Origin: Perilla frutescens | Lineage: Eukaryota; Streptophyta; Magnoliopsida; Lamiales; Lamiaceae | Direction of reading: 5' to 3' | Length of the DNA stretch: 64,000 bases | Assembly (NCBI GenBank): GCA_026008535.1 | Contig: BRKX01000014.1 | Span: 52,625,006 to 52,689,005 of the forward strand | Shown here: positions 35,534-47,995 of the stretch, one piece after another | Layout of the letters: every line of letters starts with the position of its first letter | How positions within the stretch are numbered: position 1 is the stretch's first letter | Notes under the pieces: generated by a model | Database searches by the model: none | The model's input: the letters and a program-made list of their open reading frames with translations, nothing else | Told to the model about the DNA's origin: nothing | Translations under genes and position numbers: made by a program

Positions 35534-35943
35534 ATATATGTATAGTTGTAGTAGTTTGAGTAGTTTAGTATATACTGACGTTGACATTTTGTTGTATCAT
35601 CAGCTCAGTAGCTTTTGTTAGTCGGAAACGTTGTCGTTGTTATAAGACCGTTCCGACATGGGGCATTCCGTAGTTAGCCTCTTTTTGACTTAGTGGACTA
35701 GATGGTATATTATATTTTTGGCAGATGTATAGATGATGTATGTGTGGTACTCGACTCTTTTATATAAAAGTTCTGTTTCAGGATATCTTTTAGATTTATA
35801 TATATATATATTGTGTATATATTTTTGGAAGGCTTTGCATATATATATTTCATTTTCTTTACGAGATGTGTGGTTATTATTTTTATTTTCTTTTCGAATC
35901 TTTACGCAAGTGTTGATCGATTGGAGATTTGACTAGTTGCAGA
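35534..35943 (+). other. Spacer between accessory ORF and gag-pol
   Basis: This AT-rich interval has tatatata runs (about 35800-35850) and no supported ORF. It could supply a second promoter or splice acceptor for gag-pol. Confidence 0.4.
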
Positions 35944-38900
35944 ATGCCAAGAGGAAGACCAAGAAATGTGAACTTGGCGGTACCGGAAGTACCGAATATT
36001 CCGCAAGGTCAGGGACCACAAATTGAAATGGAGTTCAGACGTCATAACCCCCCAACTTTCAATGGAGAAGGGGATCCACTCACAGCCGAACGTTGGGTTC
36101 GAGCACTTGAAAAGATATTTGGGTTTTTGCATTGTAGTGATAAAGAAATGGTGGCTTGTGCCCTGTATCAACTTGTGGATGATGCAGATTTCTGGTGGGA
36201 GTCAGTTCGAAGGACAATATCTGATGCAGATTGGGAAGTGTTCACATGGGAGAACTTTAAGATAATCTTGTATCAAAAGTACATACCGACTCATTATCAG
36301 CATCAGAAGGCTAATGAATTCTGGAATCTCAAACAAGGGAGCAAATCAGTCGCAGAATATGATTTGCAGTTTCACAGGTTATCTCGATACGCACCACAGA
36401 CCGTAGACACAGAAGAAAAGAGGATTGAAAAATTTCGCATGGGTTTGAAACCGGAGATAGGCACTGCATTGATCGGAAAGGATGAAGCAAACTATGGTCA
36501 AATACTGAGTTGGGCACTTAGTATTGAGGCAATGCAAGGAACATCAAAGACTTCAGCATCTCAACCAGTAACTGGGGATCAGAAAGGAAAATGGAAGTGG
36601 GATGGACCACAACGAGGTTATCAAGGGAAGAATTTTCAGCATAACTATCAAGGAGGAAGGAACTTTGGACCAAGGCCTGCAGGGCAAGTGAATGTTGCAC
36701 CAAAATCTCAGGGCTATCAAGGGAATTCACCATTGTGTGCAACTTGTAACAGATATCACTTTGGACCATGTGTCCAATGCTATCGATGTGGTCGACAGGG
36801 TCATTATGCTAATAAATGTAACCAAAATTTAGGAATGCAAGATCAGCAGCAGCAGAGGCCACAATTCAGACAGGGCATGAGAAATATGAGACCACAAGGT
36901 GGAGGAGGTCGAGGGAATAACAACAACAATAGAAGTAATCCCAAGCCTCAGCAAAATCAGAATCAAGGTTCTCGTGCACCACAACAAGCCAGAGCGTATG
37001 CTCTCAACCAGCAAGAGGTAGCTGGAAACCCTGGAAATTTGGCAGGTATGATTAGGTTGTGTGATATACCTGTGCTTGCTTTATTTGATACTGGAGCTTC
37101 ACATTCTTTTATATCTAGAGATGTATGTAAACGTCTTAATCTAGAGCTAGAATTAGCAGAAGAAGCCCTAGCAGTAAGCATTCCTTTAGGGCAAACACTT
37201 TTAGACGATTGTGTTTGTAAGAACTTAGACTGTGTAGTAGGTGAAAAGAATTTCACAACTGATCTCTATGCTCTTGAGATGCGAGACTTTGACATTATAT
37301 TTGGGATGGATTGGCTAACAAAGGAGAGTGCAATAATACGCTGCCACGAGAGAGAGATAATATTTCAGAAGCTAGGCGAGGAAGAAGTGAAGTTTTCTGG
37401 AGCAAAAATGGGAAATATAATTCCCATCATTTCAGCATTGAAGGCTATAAAGTTGTTACAGAAAGGAGATTGTCAAGCATTTCTAGTAAACCTCGTAAGC
37501 AAGAAAGAAGAAGTTTTAACAGTGGGTCAGGTACCAGTGGTACGGGAATATGAAGATGTATTTCCAAACGATTTACCAGGTCTGCCGCTAGACAGACAAG
37601 TAGAGTTCACCATAGATCTAGAACCGGGAGCAGCACTGGTATCTAAAACCCCATATCGGTTAGCACCGAATGAGTTACAAGAGTTAAAAGTACAACTGGA
37701 GGAATTATTGGAATTAGGTTTTATAAGACCCGGTGTATCGCCTTGGGGAGCACCGATTCTATTCGTAAAAAAAAAGGATGGTACTATGAGAATGTGCATC
37801 GACTATCGGGAGTTGAACAAGTTGACAGTGAAGAACAAGTATCCACTTCCGAGGATAGATGATCTCTTCGATCAATTATCAGGTGCAAAAATCTTTTCCA
37901 AGATTGATCTACGATCTGGGTATCATCAAGTTAAGGTAAGAAAAGATGACATACCCAAGACTGCATTCCGAACAAGATATGGCCACTATGAGTTTCTAGT
38001 GTTGCCGTTTGGGTTAACAAATGCACCTGCAGTCTTTATGGATTTAATGAATCGAGTTTTCCATGAATATTTGGATAAGTTTGTGTTGGTCTTTATTGAC
38101 GACATACCGATCTACTCGAGAAATGAAAAAGAACACGAGAAACACTTGAGACTAGTGTTAGAAACACTAAGGAGAGAAAAGCTATATGCCAAATTCAGCA
38201 AGTGTGAATTTTGGCTAAATGAAGTAATGTTTCTCAGGCATATTGTGTCAGCAGAAGGCATCAAGGTGGATCCTGCAAAGGTTGAGGCAGTGAAGAAGTG
38301 GAAATCACCAACCAACATTCATAAGATAAGAAGTTTCCTCGGTTTAGCAGGATATTATCGGAAGTTCATTAAAGATTTTTCAAAGATAGCAAGGACAATG
38401 ACACAACTTTTGAGGAAGAAGGTCAAGTTTGAGTGGACTGATGCGTGTGAATAGAGTTTTCAGGAACTAAAGACAAGATTAACAACTGCACCAGTCTTAA
38501 CCTTGCCAGAAGGAGTAGAAGGATTCGTGATATACACTGACGCGTCTAAATTGGGTTTAGGATGCATGCTGATGCAAAATGGGAAGGTGGTAGCATATGC
38601 TTCGCGACAATTAAGACCTCATGAACTGAACTACCCAACCCACGATTTAGAGCTTGTCACCGTCATACATGCACTCAAGATTTGGAGACATTATCTTTAT
38701 GGGGTGAAATGCGAGATTTACACTGACCATAAGAGTTTGAAGTATATCTTCAAACAGAAAGAGCTTAATATGAGGAAGAGAAGATGGTTAGAGTTAGTGA
38801 AAGATTATGACTGCACGATACACTACTATCCTGGGAAAGCAAATGTAGTAGCCGATGCATTGAGCAGAAAGAAACAAGGAGTGATGGGATATCTACTCAC

Positions 38901-40356
38901 AAATAAGGAGGAACTTGTGAGAGAAATAGAAAAGATGGAATTAGAGTTGGTGTTTTCACCAAGCTCTACAATAAGTGTGATAGCCGTAGTGGTAGCCAAA
39001 CCAGAACTACGGTCGATAATCGTAGAAGCTCAGCAAAAAGATGAACGATTAGAAAAGATAAGACAAAGAGTCAAAGCGGGCGAACCAAAAGAATTTAGGG
39101 AAGATAACGATGGAGCTTTAATGTTCCGTGACAGATTATGCGTTCCCAGTGATGACACATTGAAGCAAGAAATTATGAGAGAGGCTTATAATACTCCCTA
39201 CATGGCACATCCAGGCAGCACAAAGCTATACAAGGACCTGAAACAATATTTCTGGTGGAATAATATGAAAAGGGAGATAGCCACATTTGTGGAGAGATGT
39301 TTAACATGCCAGCAAGTGAAAGCGGTACATCAACGACCTTCGGGGTTATTGCAGCCGTTGGAAATTCCAGAATGGAAATGGGAGCATATAATGATGGATT
39401 TTGTAGTAGGCTTACCGCGATCAGCGAAAGGAAACTCATCAATCTGGGTCATTGTAGATCGATTGACCAAATCAGCACATTTCGTGCCAAACAAAACAAC
39501 AACGGAATTAAGCAAGTTGGCGCAAATTTATGTGAAGGAGATTGTTCGACTACATGAAATTCCAGTTTCTATCACGTCAGATCGTGATACTCGCTTCACA
39601 TCAAGGTTTTGGAAGAGTCTTCAAGAAGCAATGGGAACGAAGCTAAACTTCAACACTGCTTTTCATCCTCAAACAGATGGTCAATCAGAGAGGACGATAC
39701 AAATTCTGGAGGACATGCTACGAGGAATTGTGTTGGACGGAAACACAAGCTGGGAAGATGTTTTACCCTTGGTAGAGTTCGCTTATAACAATAGCTACCA
39801 ATCAAGTATAAAAATGGCACCATATGAAGCCTTGTAAGGTCGCAAATGCAGATCGCCCTTATACTGGGATGAAGTTGGACAAAGAAAAATTTTGGGTCCA
39901 GAGATCGTGCAAACCACTATCAAGATGATCGACCAAATTCGAGCAAGAATGAAAGAAGCACAAGACAGACAGAAGGCTTATGCAGACAAGCGCAGGACAA
40001 ACCTAGAGTTCCAAGTTGGTGAAAAAGTTTTCTTAAAGGTATCTCCAACAAGGGGTGTTGTGAGATTTGGAAAACAAGGCAAACTGAGACCAAGATTTAT
40101 TGGGCCATTCGAGATATTAGAAAGAATTGGTGAGGTTTCAATGCTCAGGAAATACGTGTTTGACCCAGAACACGTTGTCAAAGAAAGTGAGTTAGTTCTA
40201 CGTTCCGATATGACGTACGAGGAAAAACCCCACGAAATTCTTGATAGAAGAATTCAAGTGCTAAGAAACAAGCAAATTCCATTGGTGCTTGTGCAATGGA
40301 ATCATCACGATCGAACTGAAGCAACGTGGGAACTAGAAAGCAAAATGAGACAATAA
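35944..40356 (+). pseudogene. Tekay/Del-type gag-pol polyprotein with three in-frame stops
   Basis: The start is ATG 35944 (MPRGRPRN). The retrotransposon gag domain spans about residues 30-215. Zinc knuckle CYRCGRQGHYANKC lies near residue 279. Protease LFDTGASHSF lies near 380. RT spans about 560-740, with FIDDIPIYS near 717; the usual residue is Leu where this has Pro. RNase H has YTDASKLGLG, and the integrase has an HHCC region, CLTCQQV and FHPQTDGQSER. The C-terminal chromodomain is recognisable (RRIQVLRNKQIPLVLVQW then ATWELE). TAG at 38452-38454 replaces a likely Gln codon. TAA at 39835-39837 replaces a likely Tyr in EALYGRK. TAA at 40354-40356 falls just before the usual end. Otherwise one frame runs throughout. 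Confidence 0.93.
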
Positions 40357-40417
40357 TATCCTGAGATATTCGGAGGTACATGAATTTCGGGGCGAAATTC
40401 TTTTAAGGGGGGAGGAG
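40357..40417 (+). other. Gypsy element polypurine tract region
   Basis: aaggggggaggag (40405-40417) directly precedes the 3' LTR and would prime plus-strand synthesis. The preceding gaaattcttttaa is conserved in Tekay/Del-type elements. Confidence 0.8.
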
Positions 40418-42620
40418 TGTAATAACCCGAAAATTTTATTATCTAAATTTAATTAGGAATATATATATCTAATAGTTAGAATAAGTGAAATATCAAAACT
40501 TCTTTGTATAAAAAAAAAATATATATAAATAGCATATGCTAACCATAAGGATAATCTAGGGAAGAAAACAGACCCTTCTAGGTCACATTTTTAGGTGATG
40601 TGTGTCCATTGAGTGTGTTAGAAATACCCTTAGAGCATTCTTGTATTTAATTTAGAACCCTAGATATGCACTTAATTTGATTAAATAGAATTTATTTATT
40701 AAGTGTAAATAGATTTAGTGTGATTTTTTTATTATTTATTTACAAAAAAAAAATAATACCATATAATTATTTATATAGTTAAAAAAATGTGTATATATGT
40801 ATACACATATACGTCCACTTGTGCCAAAAATGGAGATAAAATTTTAATATGTAGTATATATATATATATATATAGATACTTTAATTAATAGTGCAAGTGG
40901 ATTAATTCCTAAATAGATATATTATATAATATTAGATGAGCATGCTTTTGCACATCTCCTAAGATACACATAACTATGTAGATAAAATAGGTGTAATTTT
41001 GATAATTGACTTGTAGGGTGCTTAGTACACGTGTCTTCTCAAATAAAGTGAAAATTTGCATGATGCTGAATAACTTGAAATAAGGATACTTCATCATTTT
41101 TTTTTATATACCATCGATAAACAATAGATGATATAAAAAAAATAATAGTTTGCGATAATTTGAAGAGGTTCAGTGAAGGTTTGTTCTTGAATTAGTTTTG
41201 GGTTCATTTTTTTTTTAAAGGTATTCGATTATTTAGAAGAAATATAAAACTTAATATATTAGCAATTATTTTTGTTCTATTATTGTTTAATTAATGATAA
41301 GGAAATAAAAGGATTTATAAGTGGACATATCTTATAATTTACTATTAGTTTTTTTTTTTTAAATTAGTGATGCTAATTGATCATAATCGATATATTATAA
41401 TGTTTCCTAAATGATATATTATACTTTTTAAATCACCATTTTCATTAATTAAGAAAACTGTAGATATGTTATTAGTTTTAGATTATTTAAAGTTGTAATA
41501 TTTTCTAATAATGTATATATATTCCCTAGTATATGTAAATATTACTTTTAGAATTCTATAATTTACCACTCTATTGTGTAAATTTTTAATTAATTTTGTT
41601 ATGCTTTAATAATTTTAAATTGATCATAGTAAGTAATGGTATTAACTAGAAATATTAGTATAACATAGTAACATAAGTTAAACTAAATGATAAGCCTAGG
41701 GGTTAAGTTTTAATAGGAGTTCTTTAGTTAAACTAAACAAAGATTGGTTATTGTAGGCCTAGAAGAGCTAGCAGAACCTGAGCAAAACCAATCCAGAATT
41801 TGAAAGCTTATCTTCTATCCAGGTGGGCTACTATATATTTGCAAATTGTATCTTTTGAGTTATTAAGCTCTGCTTTGTTAAAATTGCATATGTGACTATC
41901 TGTGTTAAATATTTACATGCTACTGTATGTTGTCGGAGTCTCATATACCAGCGCTGTGTCAATGTGAGTAGCTACAGTATGCATGCATTATTTGTCCTGC
42001 CCTACTCCTTGTCGGTGAGACTAAAATGAAACACTTATGGGTTACACCCATTGGGTATACTTGGCCATACTCAACTTTACGCGTGGTGATGTAGTACGGG
42101 TTGCGGGCAGTGACTGGTTACTCTTAAGCGCTTTCACGATAAAATGTTTTGGTGAACGTAGGTTGCTTTAAAATTTGAAACCTCCTAAGCTTCACTACCT
42201 GCATGAACACAGATAGATTACTTTAATAAAATGATTTGCATAACTTGAATTGTAAAAATTTGCCCACTGAGTGCACTAGTACTCAGCCCAAATATTTTTA
42301 AATATTTTTCAGGTCAGTAGGTTGGCGCGTGGATGTGACGATGCTGAGAAATGGGCTTTTGTTGTTTATGTATTTTCCCATTGTCTCTTTTTGTTAAGTA
42401 TTCTCTTGATAATGAAGTCTCCTTGTAATATCCTTTTGTTAAACACTAAGAGCTCTGATCTTGGTGTTATGAATATGTATATATTATTATACAGCATGTT
42501 TGATTATTTTGAGTCTTCTGTTGAGATTTTATTAATCAGGTTACCCCTTTTTTTTCTCGCTTCTTAATTCCAACCCCCGTGGCGTCCATTTCCACGGTCT
42601 TTCGGGACCGGGGCGCTACA
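40418..42620 (+). repeat. Gypsy element 3' LTR
   Basis: This 2203-bp uninterrupted LTR is the partner of 31084-34276 and serves as the empty-site reference for the Tourist-like insertion. The short frame at 42322-42567 lies in the LTR and is not called as a gene. Confidence 0.93.
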
Positions 42621-42740
42621 CTATGGTATATAATACCAGATTCACAAGCTTGATTTCCTCCTAATTGGGCCTACAAGAAAAATACTAATCTTAGTCTAAA
42701 TAATCATGCTAAATAATAAATCGTCAATTCTCATGTACAG

Positions 42741-43029
42741 GTGCACATCAGACGGTCTACACGTTGACTCGGTCAACGCATGTTGACCAAAAAACCGTCA
42801 AAACATGTGATATTTTTTAGTGATATAGACGATACTTTTGAATTTTAAGAGATAATTTTTAGTGGTATAGTTGATACTGATTTTGACTTCTTTTTTTTCT
42901 GGCCGATACTGTTTATGGATATAATTGATACTTTTAGACTTTTGAGTGATACTTTTAGTGTTATAGTTGATATTGACTTATTGATTTTGATGGTGTTTTT
43001 AGTCAGGACATTAACTGTCTGATGTGCAC
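42741..43029. mobile_element. Small MITE-like element with 16-bp inverted repeats
   Basis: gtgcacatcagacggt (42741-42756) and the reverse complement of 43014-43029 match at 15 of 16 positions. Between them the phrase (g)atatagttgatact recurs about four times with variation. No clear target duplication is seen, so the class is unassigned. Confidence 0.5.
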
Positions 43030-43305
43030 GTAATGGACACAAGATCTATCCATAATAAATATACGTTAATTGATGCTTCTCCTAAAATTTATGCACAACT
43101 AGATGTAGGGAAACGACCCTAAATGCAACTTTGTTAGGGCATAATGAAAATGTAATTAATTGATCTTCCCAAGTAAAATTGAGTTACATAAATTCCAAAT
43201 ATTATATGCACTTGATCCAATGAGCACCTAAAAAACATTTCAGACTCAATTATTAAAAGTCAACTTTTGAGAGTGGTGAACAAATTTTTTAATATATATT
43301 AAGTA

Positions 43306-43592
43306 CATTTTAGTAGAGGTGACAAAACGGGCCCAATAGCCCAAGCCCGTCGAACCAAGTGCAAAATTTAGGGCCGACCCGGCCCGAAACTTCTTCGAAC
43401 CTAAATATTGAGGCCCGGCCCGACCCAAAATGCGGACATGGCCAGGCCACGGTGTAAAATTCTAGTTTTTGGGCCATACGGCCCGGCCCGTTCAAAACCA
43501 ATCATTTTTCGAGTCGGGCCGGGCCGAAATCATTTTAGGCCTAATTTTTTTGGCCCGCATTCTAGGTTGAAATTGTCACCCCTACATTTTAG
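43306..43592. mobile_element. hAT-type MITE
   Basis: Element 43314-43584 (271 bp) starts tagaggtgacaa and ends ttgtcacccct(a). An exact 8-bp duplication cattttag lies at 43306-43313 and 43585-43592. 8-bp duplications and TAGRGGTG ends are typical of hAT elements. The interior is strikingly GC-rich, with repeated ggcccgg blocks. Confidence 0.88.
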
Positions 43593-44105
43593 TCCCTGAA
43601 CTATATCTAATTATCAAAAGATTATCGACAAATATTTCAAAACTTTTAATTCGATCCCAGAACGTTTAGTTATTTTTAACTTGAACTTTTTTAGGCTTAG
43701 CTCAATTCTCTCCCAAATCTCAATACAGTTTTTTGGAACCCTTGAAATATCAGAAACACGATGCTATGTTTTAATTCGAAAAATAATCGGTGAACGAACC
43801 TTGAAAACAAAATTATAATGTGAAAGGAAGAATAGTAGTAGCATGCAAGTGTACCTACTTTTGAAATATTATATTGTTTGTGTTTGTTCAATTAGTTGAT
43901 TGCTCTACAGATTACAATTATTTTACTTCTTTTATTTTTATATAAAAAGTGCTTTAATTCTTAGAAAATTTAATTTGCATGTTGTATTCTTAATTTACAC
44001 ATAATTTAAGGGTAAACAAGTAATATAATATATTAAAATTGATTATTTTTTCATATGATATATTATGTTTATTTCAAAGTTTTGTTATAATTGAAATCTA
44101 CTATG
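43593..44105. other. AT-rich DNA holding an empty site and a dispersed repeat
   Basis: Positions about 43735-43795 match the flanks of the element at 57327-58358 joined together, so this is a related empty site. Positions 43918-44105 repeat 2225-2440. No gene is seen. Confidence 0.6.
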
Positions 44106-44110
44106 TGTAT

Positions 44111-45355
44111 TGTTCGTTAATTATTTAACATATACTGCAAGTGTACAGTGAGGCTTATAGGACAGCGGTGAACAAGGTCGTATCCACATGAATTTAATAA
44201 GTAATGTACTAATTATCTTAATCTAATTTCCTAAGGTTATCTAGACTACCCAAAATAGTTGAATTTAATTATCTAAATAAATAGTAAATGTTACCACAGA
44301 AATTAAACACAGATAAATTAAACAGTGAATGGAAGACATATCCTAAGATTGAATAATCATCAACTAATCCATCCATTTAATTCTTTCATCCTTATGCCTA
44401 TGTTAGGACTTAAATTGTGCTAGAGTAACCGCTTTTGTATTCTAAACCTTCTCTCGAATTGCCTAGGCTGTAGATCACAAATTAAATAATAATGTATCCA
44501 TTAATTATCTAACATGCAACTCCTAATGGATCATAGAGCTCTTTGCTTTCTAAATTTACCACAACTCTGTCGAGTGATATTGATTAATCAGTTACTTATT
44601 CCAGATCACGTGTTAAAACTCCTTTTTCGATTTATGAATTAACACATCAAATTGTACTATTTAGTGATCAGGTAAATAATACAAATAAATATGAGAATAA
44701 GCAAAACACAACCAAGTCATAGGCATAAGAAATCAATTGATTAAATGAACTTCATAGTTAAACCATAAACAACCTTAGAATACTAGGGTTTTAGCTATCC
44801 ATAATAAAATAAATAACCAAAATAACCCACAAAAAAAAACATGAAAATTCTAAGAACAAAGAAAATAAAATCCGAAAGATTTAATTTATCTCTAATCTTG
44901 AAAGCTCATGAATTCTTCGGTCTCATTCTTTGCGTTTTTTTTCTCTGATGTTTCTCTCCGATGGCAACTTTAGGTTATGATCCAATGTCCAATTTTTGTG
45001 CATCAAAAACCCTTAAATACCAAGTAGGGAAAAGCCTAAAAATAGATAAAAAATCGGACAGGCTCGGCCGAGCCGCGACCTCATCCACGACTGGGCCGTC
45101 CGCATCTCGGGTCGCGACTCCACATGGCGCCATGTGGACTGACGTGGCCAAATATCCACGTCCCTCTTCAATACCCGCGACCAAGGTTGCGGGATTTCTT
45201 CAGTAGGACCCCTTTTTTGTCACGACGTTGCAGTCGCCAGTGGCCAGTGGCCAGGCTCTTTGGCAATCTGTGACTCCACCCACGACTGTGCTCATGGCTC
45301 GGGCTCGCAGATCCTCTTCTGTGAGTTTTTTTGTCCCGTTTTAGACTTGATTTCT
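44111..45355 (-). repeat. Left partial LTR, Athila-like (class tentative)
   Basis: It starts with the outer TG. Positions about 44930-45355 are homologous to 52841-53226 (gatggcaactttaggtta through cttgatttcttcaa). It ends abruptly at about 45355 against copia integrase sequence, losing the terminal 200 bp present in the right copy. Confidence 0.6.
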
Positions 45356-47126
45356 TCAATAAGAAAGACCCAAGTTTTTCTTAAAAAATCATCTATCACA
45401 GACAGAAAATACACATTACCACCATGAGTAGGCTCCTTAGAAGGGCCCCAGACATCAGCATGTAGGTATTCAAGTATTTCAGAGCTAACATGCATTCTAG
45501 GATATAGAACAGAAGTAGGAAAAGACAATTTATGTTGTTATTCCATCAGGCAAGGTTCACAAAATGGCATGCTTGTCACTTTATCATTTTTAAAAGCACC
45601 AGCTTTATTCAGAATGTCAAGACCCTTGTTACTCATGTGTCCTAGTCTAGCATGCCAAAGAGCAGTCATATCATTATGCACCACATTAGTTACAGGAATA
45701 AGCACAGAGACAGCTTGCACAGCATATAAATTACCCTTTCTTGGTGCATTAAAGTAAAGCATGGAGTCCTTCTCAAATCTAAATCTCAAATAATTCACAG
45801 AACCATCAAACATTTTATCAGCCATTTTAGAAACAGAAAGTAAGCTAAATTTCAACATAGGGACATATCTGACATCATTCAGGGTGAGCATACTTCCATT
45901 TTCAAATTTCAAGCATATATCTCCTTTTCCAACAATCTCACAGTGTTGCCCATCAGCTAGTGCAACATGACCAGTACTCAAATAATGCAAGTTATGAAAC
46001 ATGTGTTTATGAGGAGCGACATGAAATGTGAAACCAGAGTCAATTAACCATTCATTTTCATGCACATTTTTAGAAATAGCATTGGTGTAATTGATGAATT
46101 GAAAATCATATGCAGCATGAACCATATAAATGCCATTTCCTTCAAGATAGTCATAATTCACTGAATCTTTATGCACATTATTAGTCTGACTTGCACTATC
46201 ATAAACATGATTTGCATGATGATCATAATTCCCATAACCTTTGTTCTTTTTAGGCATTTTACATCTATTAGAGAAATGGCCAGGTTTACCACAATTCCAG
46301 CATGTTTTCCTTGGTTTCTGATCAACATTGTCGTCATGAGCCTGGTTAGGATCAGACTTGGATGCATGAGCAGATTATGAACATAATTTGATGCATGGTT
46401 GTGAACATAGTTATGATTCATGTGCTGATTTTGCCCTAAATGCATGTTCCTCCTATGTCTTTCAGCAGCAAGCACACTAGGATTCTCAGGATTCAGAGAC
46501 TTAAAGCCACGATTAGAGTTTCTGTTATTATTCACATACATGATCTCATTATACAGAGGTTTAGATTTCAATTTTTTCAGCTCATTTTCTTTGGCTTTCA
46601 AACCAGTCATAATCATATCATAAGTAACCTTAGACCCACCATATTTTAGGGCAGATCTGACTTCAGAAAATGACTCAGCTAGAATAGAACCAAGCAAGAT
46701 TTGAGAAGCATACTTCTCATGAGTATCATCACCAGCAAGTTTCAAGTCTTGCAGAAGTTTATTAAATTCATCCATATTTGCATCAATGTCTTTAGAAGTA
46801 TCCATTTAATACTTCATAAATTGATCTTGCAGAGCATAAATAGATTCTTCAGAAGTAACAGTGTAAAGAGAATTCAAGTTATCCCATAAATCTTTGGCAC
46901 ATTGATGATGAGAAACTTTTCTAAGCACATTACTACTCAGATTTAATAAAATTGTAGCTCTGGCATTGTCATTCATATCATGCAACTTTTCATCATCCAC
47001 AGATTTGTCAATTTTATTGTAAATTGCTTTGTGAATTTTTTCTTTTGTCAGATTACACTCAATCCTGGTTTTCCAATCCTGAAAATCATTTTTACTGTTA
47101 GAAGGAACCATATGTAGGTTGTTCAT
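45356..47126 (-). pseudogene. Ty1/copia gag to integrase fragment, truncated
   Basis: The gag begins at ATG 47126 (DUF4219/UBN2-like: DFQDWKTRIECNL, then AKDLWDNLNSLYT). An in-frame TAA lies at 46806-46808. A frameshift near 46370 precedes the zinc knuckle CWNCGKPGHFSNRC. The protease motif is WLIDSGFTFHV, unusual at the residue after DSG, which is usually Ala. A GAG-pre-integrase motif follows (LWHARLGHMSNKGL). An in-frame stop at 45538-45540 precedes the start of integrase (VIDDFLRKTWVFL). The frame then runs straight into LTR sequence at about 45355, so most of integrase, RT and RNase H is missing. Confidence 0.8.
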
Positions 47127-47995
47127 GATGCAGAGCACAGAAAAAACCCAAAAAACACCAAGATTTAAATGCAAAGCATAGAGACCAAAGCTCAACACAA
47201 CTAGATTCACCAGGAAGACATCAAAACACTAGAACCTCAGCAGAAAACACTCAGAGGTGCCCAGGAGGCTAAAAAACACACCAGAACACAAATTAAGCCA
47301 GGAAATAAATCCCCAAGAACACTGAAATCAAATTCTCCGGGGAATAGAGTGCTGAGGCTAGCCCAGTTCTCAGCACAGATTTTTCTGTGGAGCAAGGGGT
47401 CACTCAGGACAATCCCACACTTGATTCAGTCCAAAATAACTGACTCAACAACAGGAGTCAGTCCACAGGAACTTAAAACACCAAGTTCCACTAAGAACAA
47501 CACCAGAAAACACACACAAAGAACAAGACAACAGGAATCTACCAAAAACAAACCAACAATAGCAGGTAGAACAACCCACAGAACCTCAAGGGACACAGAG
47601 ATGGCGGCAGAAGACAGACAAAACCACAGAAGACCCTTAATGACCCTCTTTCCTAACTCTGCTATCCGGACAACTCGCATGAAGAGACCCACAGGGGAAT
47701 CCAGACGATCCGGACCAAAAGCAGAGGGTTATGATGGCTTGGATTACCAAGGGAGAGACTAAGCAAGGCGAAAGCAACAAAAAAAAAACAGGCAGGATCG
47801 CAACATACCACACAGAGGTTTAGGGATTAGAAGCAATACCAGAGTCGGCTCTCCCAGGCAGGGGAGAAGCTGGACTTACCTTCAATCTGAGCCCGTCGGG
47901 GCCGAAGTAAGCGCGGCCCTTATCGGCGGTAGGGTGAGAGGGATGGAGGCAGGAGAGTGTCCCCGGCCAGATCACCGTGGCTCTAATACCACTTT
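47127..47995 (-). other. Leader and primer binding site of the truncated copia element
   Basis: On the minus strand, gtggtattagagcca (about 47977-47991) lies three bases inside the LTR and resembles the methionine tRNA PBS with one change. The remaining 800 bp is the untranslated leader. An open frame on the plus strand here is antisense and shows no motif. Confidence 0.65.

Larger units (their letters stand above)
31079..42625 (+). mobile_element. Full-length Ty3/gypsy chromovirus, Tekay/Del type
   Basis: LTRs 31084-34276 and 40418-42620 both start TGTAATAACCC and end GGCGCTACA. They are flanked by the 5-bp duplication CTATG (31079-31083 and 42621-42625). The 5' LTR is longer only because of a 996-bp DNA transposon at 31299-32294; without it both are about 2.2 kb. 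The PBS follows the 5' LTR. The order gag, protease, RT, RNase H, integrase, chromodomain is that of a chromovirus. The long LTRs and terminal text (aattc ttttaagggggga) suit Tekay/Del. Fewer than about 20 substitutions separate the LTRs, so the insertion is young. Confidence 0.94.

Noticed and set aside
42322..42567. 81-codon frame in the 3' LTR
   Set aside because: It lies inside the LTR and is interrupted or altered in the other LTR. There is no reason to think it is translated.
47349..47762. 137-codon plus-strand frame
   Set aside because: It lies antisense in the leader of the truncated copia element, has low-complexity Thr/Arg/Asn content and no motif.
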